NCBI GenBank assembly: GCA_009663005.1
Contig: VIGQ01000938.1
Span: 27,501 to 40,000, forward strand
Direction: 5' to 3'
DNA length: 12,500 bases
Source: Actinidia chinensis
Lineage: Eukaryota > Streptophyta > Magnoliopsida > Ericales > Actinidiaceae
Part shown: one piece after another, positions 8,890 to 12,500 of the stretch
Layout: each line of letters starts with the position of its first letter
Numbering within the stretch: the stretch's first letter is position 1
Notes under the pieces: generated by a model
The model's database searches: none
The model's input: the letters and a program-made list of their open reading frames with translations, nothing else
Told to the model about the DNA's origin: nothing
Program-made: the position numbers and the translations under genes

Positions 8890-9392
8890 TCATTTTTTTC
8901 GAAGTGTGGAGCCACATATGGTTTTCTAATGGCCAAAACATCCTGGAAGTTGGCATATTTTTTATCTATTTGATCAATTTTTTATTGGGATCACAAAAGA
9001 AAAACTAAAACACCCCTTTATTTTTTCTTTCCCATTACTCCAAATTAATAACACTTTTTAAAAATTATTATAATTTTTAATTTATTCTCCATTTTGTAGC
9101 AATGTATCTGATATTTGACGTTTATATTTTATCTATTTTTAGGTTGTAAAACCTTAACGAGTATATCTAAGAGGTGATATTTTTTGAGGGGGCATAGTGC
9201 CCGTAAAACACAGGCAATTAATAATATATTATAAGGAAGGAATGAAATCACAATTTAATTAGACTGACTTAGGCTCAGTGTGAATGAAAAGAATTATAAG
9301 AAGAAATTGAATTGTGAGTACAGCGTAACAAAATATGTTCCCCCATGTTGAACGGATTGCAGTAAGAATATGCTCCACATTATCTTACTACA
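8890..9392. other. AT-rich intergenic DNA, nothing identified
   Basis: No gene or repeat unit is supported here. The stretch separates the foldback from the next inverted-repeat candidate. Confidence 0.4.
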
Positions 9393-9593
9393 GGCTCCGT
9401 GGTACCAGTTTTTTGACTGGATTTTTTAAGCTTATAAGTAAAAGCAGTTGTTATTGCTTTTTTTAATATTTTTTAAAAATTATTTTTAGTTAAGTAAAGC
9501 CGAAAAAGTAACAAAATCCAAAAAATCTTGACTTTTTTGAAATTAAACTTAAAAAAAAACTTAGGTTTTAAGCATTACCAAACGAAAAAAGCC
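9393..9593. mobile_element. Candidate hAT-like miniature element
   Basis: The left end reads GGCTCCGTGGTACC; the right end in reverse complement reads GGCTTTTTTCGTTTGGTAATG. Both have GGCT, then GT followed by GGTA, as in plant hAT-type miniature elements with GGCTCCGTTTGGTA-like ends. The interior has further weak pairing through TTTTTTAAG. The flanking 8 bp (TTACTACA and TTCAAGTT) do not match convincingly. Family and boundaries are uncertain. Confidence 0.4.
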
Positions 9594-10140
9594 TTCAAGT
9601 TAGAATCACATTTCCTAATTAGGTAAGAATCTTATTCCCCCCACTCACCCACCGAAATTTCTACGTTCATTTTTCTAGGAAATGTTATTTAGAATGTGGT
9701 TAAATTAAAAATTTAATAGAAAAAGAAAAAAGAAAAAAGAAAGAGAGAAATTAACGGATTTGACGATTCTAATTTAATATTTTTTTCTCTCGAAATTTTA
9801 ATCCAAATAAAATCGTACCAGAAATATATAATGGTATTCATTTAAGATATATATTGTTTTAAGGATGTTTATCATCCAAAACATAGGCCCGGATGAGGTG
9901 TGCTTTGCGAGGAGGAGTGTACTGTCAAATATATGACCAAATCTAGGTATGGTTGGACAATTTGGAGGAAAAATTTAAGACTGTAATCATTAAATTGCAT
10001 CAATTCTATACGTTATCCACCAGACAGTTTGGCCATTTCTAAGTTATATATCTTGGACTAATATGCCCTTTTTATTTCATTTCATTTTCTATGGATTGTG
10101 ATGCATGCACAAAGGTGAGTGAAAATGTTGTAGGTTGTTA
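9594..10140. other. Intergenic DNA, nothing identified
   Basis: A purine-rich run (AGAAAAAGAAAAAAGAAAA and similar, 9718-9750) is the only low-complexity feature. No gene, RNA or firm repeat was found. Confidence 0.4.
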
Positions 10141-10241
10141 TTAGTTTAGTTCTGAATGGGTTATGTCATAATTAATTAATAATATTTCTACATAATATTT
10201 ATAATTATTCATAATAGACTATAATTATTATAATCAAAAAT

Positions 10242-10340
10242 AATAAAAATTTGTAAAAGTAAAAAGTTTAATTTAGGGGTTACACGGCAATTAATGATTG
10301 AAGTGGACTAATTCATATCGAGTCACATTAATTCATAACA
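10242..10340 (+). repeat. GGCAATTAATG module, third copy
   Basis: AATAAAAATTTGTAAAAGT leads to GTTTAATTTAGG, the core GGCAATTAATG (10286-10296), GAAGTGGACTAATTCAT and GTCACATTAATTCATAAC. It matches the modules at 5717 and 5853 with substitutions and small gaps. Confidence 0.5.
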
Positions 10341-10387
10341 TACCCAGAACAGTCATAATCAAACCAAACCAATTCATAATCAAATCA

Positions 10388-10480
10388 ATAAATGCCCCGA
10401 AAAATAACTTTGTTGGTGGACTCCCCAGCAATTAATGCCGTTTGAAGGAGACTAATTCAGTATTTGAAAACCACACTAAA
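10388..10480 (+). repeat. GGCAATTAATG module, fourth copy
   Basis: The core is AGCAATTAATG (10427-10437), preceded by GGTGGACTCC and followed by TTTGAAGGAGACTAATTCA and CCACACTAAAT. It is the most GC-rich and diverged of the four copies. Confidence 0.5.
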
Positions 10481-10765
10481 TCTTAATAATGGTCATAACC
10501 ATTCACAACAAAACTAATAAAATTCATAAAATATTTACACACATTCTCATAAAATTAATTTTTAATTCATACATAACCATAATTTTCATAAAATATTTAT
10601 GAGTACATCAATTAAATTCATAAAAGAATCATAAAGATTCATAAAATTTACCAAACATACAATAGAATTCCCACTAAATCAATTCATAACAAATATCTCT
10701 AACAATACTACAAAAATTCAAATAAAAACAATACCGTTCATCAACAAGATTAACTACTATTAAAG

Positions 10766-10783
10766 TTATTATTATTATTATTA
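10766..10783. repeat. (TTA)6 microsatellite
   Basis: Six uninterrupted TTA units lie in the tail of the second TTCATAA element. The equivalent place in copy 1 has only a short TTATATTAATTTATT, so the expansion is specific to this copy. Confidence 0.85.
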
Positions 10784-11213
10784 ATTTATTTAAAGGTTCA
10801 TAGTAAAAGTTTTTCTCTAAGGACATATTAAATAGGATGTTGCATCATACACCTAACTAAAGAGTGTGTATACCTATAGTTTTTTCTATTTTATTTTTAT
10901 TATTTATTTAGGAACTGAAACTTGTTAGTTGATACACATATTATTTGAAAATATTTTTTTAAATAGTTACTATATGTTATCTAAATACACCATGATTGTG
11001 TGGGGTGTAGGTTTAGAAAATGAGAGACAGAAAACCGAGAATAGACCCATACGATGGTCCTAACGGTTTTGTTGCAGGTGGCTATAGTCATTACCAGTTT
11101 GGTAATTAAGACCTAGTTGTGACACAGAACAGTGAAACGTCTGTTGTAGTTGTTTTTAAAATGGCTCTCTGACGGTCAGTAGATGAATAGAACGTATGTA
11201 GGGAGAGAGTGTG

Positions 11214-11262
11214 TTATATATTCTTAGGACCAAAACTTCTCCTCCTTTTAGAGAGAAATAAA
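11214..11262 (+). promoter_or_regulatory. Candidate LTR promoter and poly(A) signal
   Basis: TTATATATT followed about 35 bases later by AATAAA matches the closely spaced TATA box and polyadenylation hexamer around the R region of plant LTRs. This supports the plus-strand orientation of the block. Confidence 0.35.
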
Positions 11263-11661
11263 GACTGACTTTATATTGGGAACACTCGCGGGCGTACCTT
11301 TGCCGCTAACCTATCTTGTCATAACAGACTGCAGTCTGCAGCGCGTTTTGTACTCGCTGACCATTGTTGTCCAGAGTATGTGGGCTGACCCAACCATGCT
11401 CTTATGGCCTGGATGGTAGCTTGTCTCATGCTGCTACGTCTCAATGCGGGATAAGGGCTCTCAGAAGACGTTTCCCACGACGTACAAGTACTTTCTGTCC
11501 CCTGACATTCCTCGGGATCGCCGCCGACCTTTGCCTCTTGTCTAAGTTCTAGCGTGGTTATTCCACCAAACTTGCTTAGAGACAACTCGGAAGTAACGAT
11601 GGCTTTAACTCGGACAATGTCTACATTCGGTAATATCTGCATCGAGCTTCGGCGCAGAGAA

Positions 11662-11696
11662 CCACCGAGCTTGCTTGATAGCGATAGCTCGGTGGA
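11662..11696. repeat. Imperfect inverted repeat in LTR-like block
   Basis: CCACCGAGC (11662-11670) pairs with GCTCGGTGG (11688-11696), exact 9-bp arms around a 17-base loop, TTGCTTGATAGCGATA plus a flanking base. It could form a stable hairpin in an LTR transcript. Related CTCGG words occur at 11585 and 11609. Confidence 0.6.
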
Positions 11697-11775
11697 GGAC
11701 CCTACTCTAGCAATGTCATAATCTACATCATATTATTTTGTCCCGTTACAACTTGTCTCTTTGGGAATCGTAAGT

Positions 11776-12500
11776 GTATTCTTATAATATTTTCGGTTAA
11801 CCAGTTAGATGAGGGTTTTAAATTTAGAATAATTTGTTCTTAGAATTAAAAATCTCGAGAACCCACAGATAAAAATATGACACAGAATGCCTATTTAAAA
11901 CTATTAAATATATACATTTCACATATTTTACCAAAAAATGTATAATTTTTTTTACTTAAAAAATGTAATTTAATAGAGGAAAAAAAAACCAGTAACAACT
12001 ACAGTTTAGACGCGCGATTCGGCCAGGATAGTCATTTTAGTGCTGATGACGGAGAATGATAATTAGTTTTTTATTGGTATATAGTTTTTGTATTTTGTGG
12101 TATTATATACTAAAGATTCATGATCTCCATCGAACAGGTCGGGAGGTAAGGGATCATGATCCTGTGGTATGCGCGTATTCGGGGAAGAAAAAATATCGGT
12201 AAGCGAAAACGGAGGGTGGTGAAATTTTTTCAAAATGTGGAGGAAAAATGAGACGGACCGATCGATTACCCCGTCACGATCATGTTGTCCAGGCTCACCT
12301 TTTGTTAGGGTTGTTTGTTTGTTTGTTAGTTTGGGGAGAGACGTGACAGCGTTGGGCAAAAAATCAAAAAGGCATTGGCCATTTCGATTCAGTGAGGAGG
12401 CCACACTCCATGCGAGTATTACCTCCTTTTGCAGAGCTAAGGGTCACAAGTTTTTAATTGGATAAGAGCCAAACACTGCATTACGAGCCATGCAAAAGGT
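11776..12500. other. Intergenic DNA, more balanced toward the right edge
   Basis: Up to about 12000 the sequence is AT-rich and empty. From 12000 it becomes more balanced, with CGCGCG, ACGTGACA and a 12-bp palindrome GGATCATGATCC (12151-12162). A minus-strand frame is open for 126 codons (12443-12063) but has no in-frame ATG and no family I recognise; a splice-donor-like GGTGAGC occurs in it near 12298. A plus-strand frame at 12235-12465 is also unrecognised. The block may be the promoter or 5' part of a gene beyond the right edge, or a divergent old repeat. Confidence 0.35.
12311..12327. repeat. (TTTG)n microsatellite
   Basis: TTGTTTGTTTGTTTGTT is a short, uninterrupted tetranucleotide repeat. 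It lies inside the open but ATG-less minus-strand frame, where it would encode Thr-Asn-Lys-Gln type residues. Confidence 0.8.

Larger units (their letters stand above)
10141..10855. repeat. AT-rich TTCATAA subrepeat element, copy 2
   Basis: This is a diverged relative of the block at 5455-6385 in the same orientation. It shows two GGCAATTAATG modules (10242-10340 and 10388-10480), then GGTCATAACCATTCA, ACATTCTCATAA, a TTTATGAGTACATC to CAATAGAATTC segment corresponding to the 78-bp repeat, and TTCATAACAAAT. The tail ATATTAAATAG ... CATACACC matches the tail of copy 1 (ATTAAATAG ... GATACACTCC). The order of parts is the same in both copies, which argues for descent from one mobile unit. Ends are approximate. 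It contains a (TTA)6 microsatellite at 10766-10783. Confidence 0.55.
11000..11775 (+). mobile_element. LTR-like retrotransposon fragment
   Basis: This 0.75-kb block is markedly more balanced in composition than its flanks. It begins near GTGTGGGGTGTAGG, has a TATA-like word TTATATATT (11214-11222), then CTTCTCCTCCTTTTAG and AATAAA (about 11257-11262), and repeats of CTCGG words (11585-11695), and ends near GTCCCGTTACA or CTTTGGGAATCG. Start, TATA box, polyadenylation-type hexamer and length fit the U3-R-U5 layout of a plant LTR, perhaps of Gypsy type. No matching target-site duplication, primer-binding site or coding part was found. The open frames inside it, on both strands, are not gene-like. 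Boundaries are approximate. Confidence 0.45.

Noticed and set aside
11319..11642. Minus-strand 107-codon and overlapping plus-strand frames
   Set aside because: They sit inside the LTR-like block on opposing strands and resemble no retrotransposon protein.
1..12500. tRNA or rRNA genes
   Set aside because: I looked by eye for the conserved GGTTCRANYCC arm and for rRNA-like words and saw no convincing match; a covariance-model scan would be decisive.

Overview
The window looks like nuclear intergenic DNA from a flowering plant, probably a eudicot. It is very AT-rich, with long A and T runs, no compact gene spacing, no bacterial-type operons and no ribosome-binding sites. It carries debris of several plant transposable-element types: LTR fragments, miniature inverted-repeat elements and AT-rich subrepeat elements. 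The species cannot be named from the sequence. I find no complete protein-coding gene, rRNA or tRNA. The open frames present are short, AT-driven, often lack an ATG, and resemble no protein I recognise.

Layout: bases 1-420 are a less AT-rich stretch with a G-box palindrome, possibly the edge of a regulatory region or an old element. A 155-bp inverted-repeat miniature element lies at 915-1069, with an imperfect 9-bp flanking repeat. Around 1402-2303 is a Copia-like LTR on the minus strand. From 2304 to 4030 there is AT-rich DNA with a short, more balanced island near 2560-2760. At 4039-4112 a consensus plant TATA box precedes a small hairpin and an AATAAA. At 4190-4400 there is a conserved-looking patch with three related motifs and a 32-bp near-perfect palindrome.

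The centre holds an AT-rich element built from repeated TTCATAA words (about 5455-6385), and a diverged relative lies at about 10140-10855. A 119-bp tandem duplication with 107 identical bases sits at 6965-7201. Three inverted-repeat elements follow: 7541-7706, 8647-8889 (a long foldback) and 9393-9593. A second LTR-like fragment on the plus strand occupies about 11000-11775. Bases 12000-12500 return to more balanced composition, possibly flanking a gene to the right.

Nothing here forms a gene pathway. The window is best read as layered transposon insertions in an intergenic interval. The most useful items are the paired TTCATAA elements, the recent tandem duplication, the foldback, and the orphan promoter and palindrome motifs near 4040-4340. 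Family names for repeats come from structure and memory of plant elements, not from a database search.
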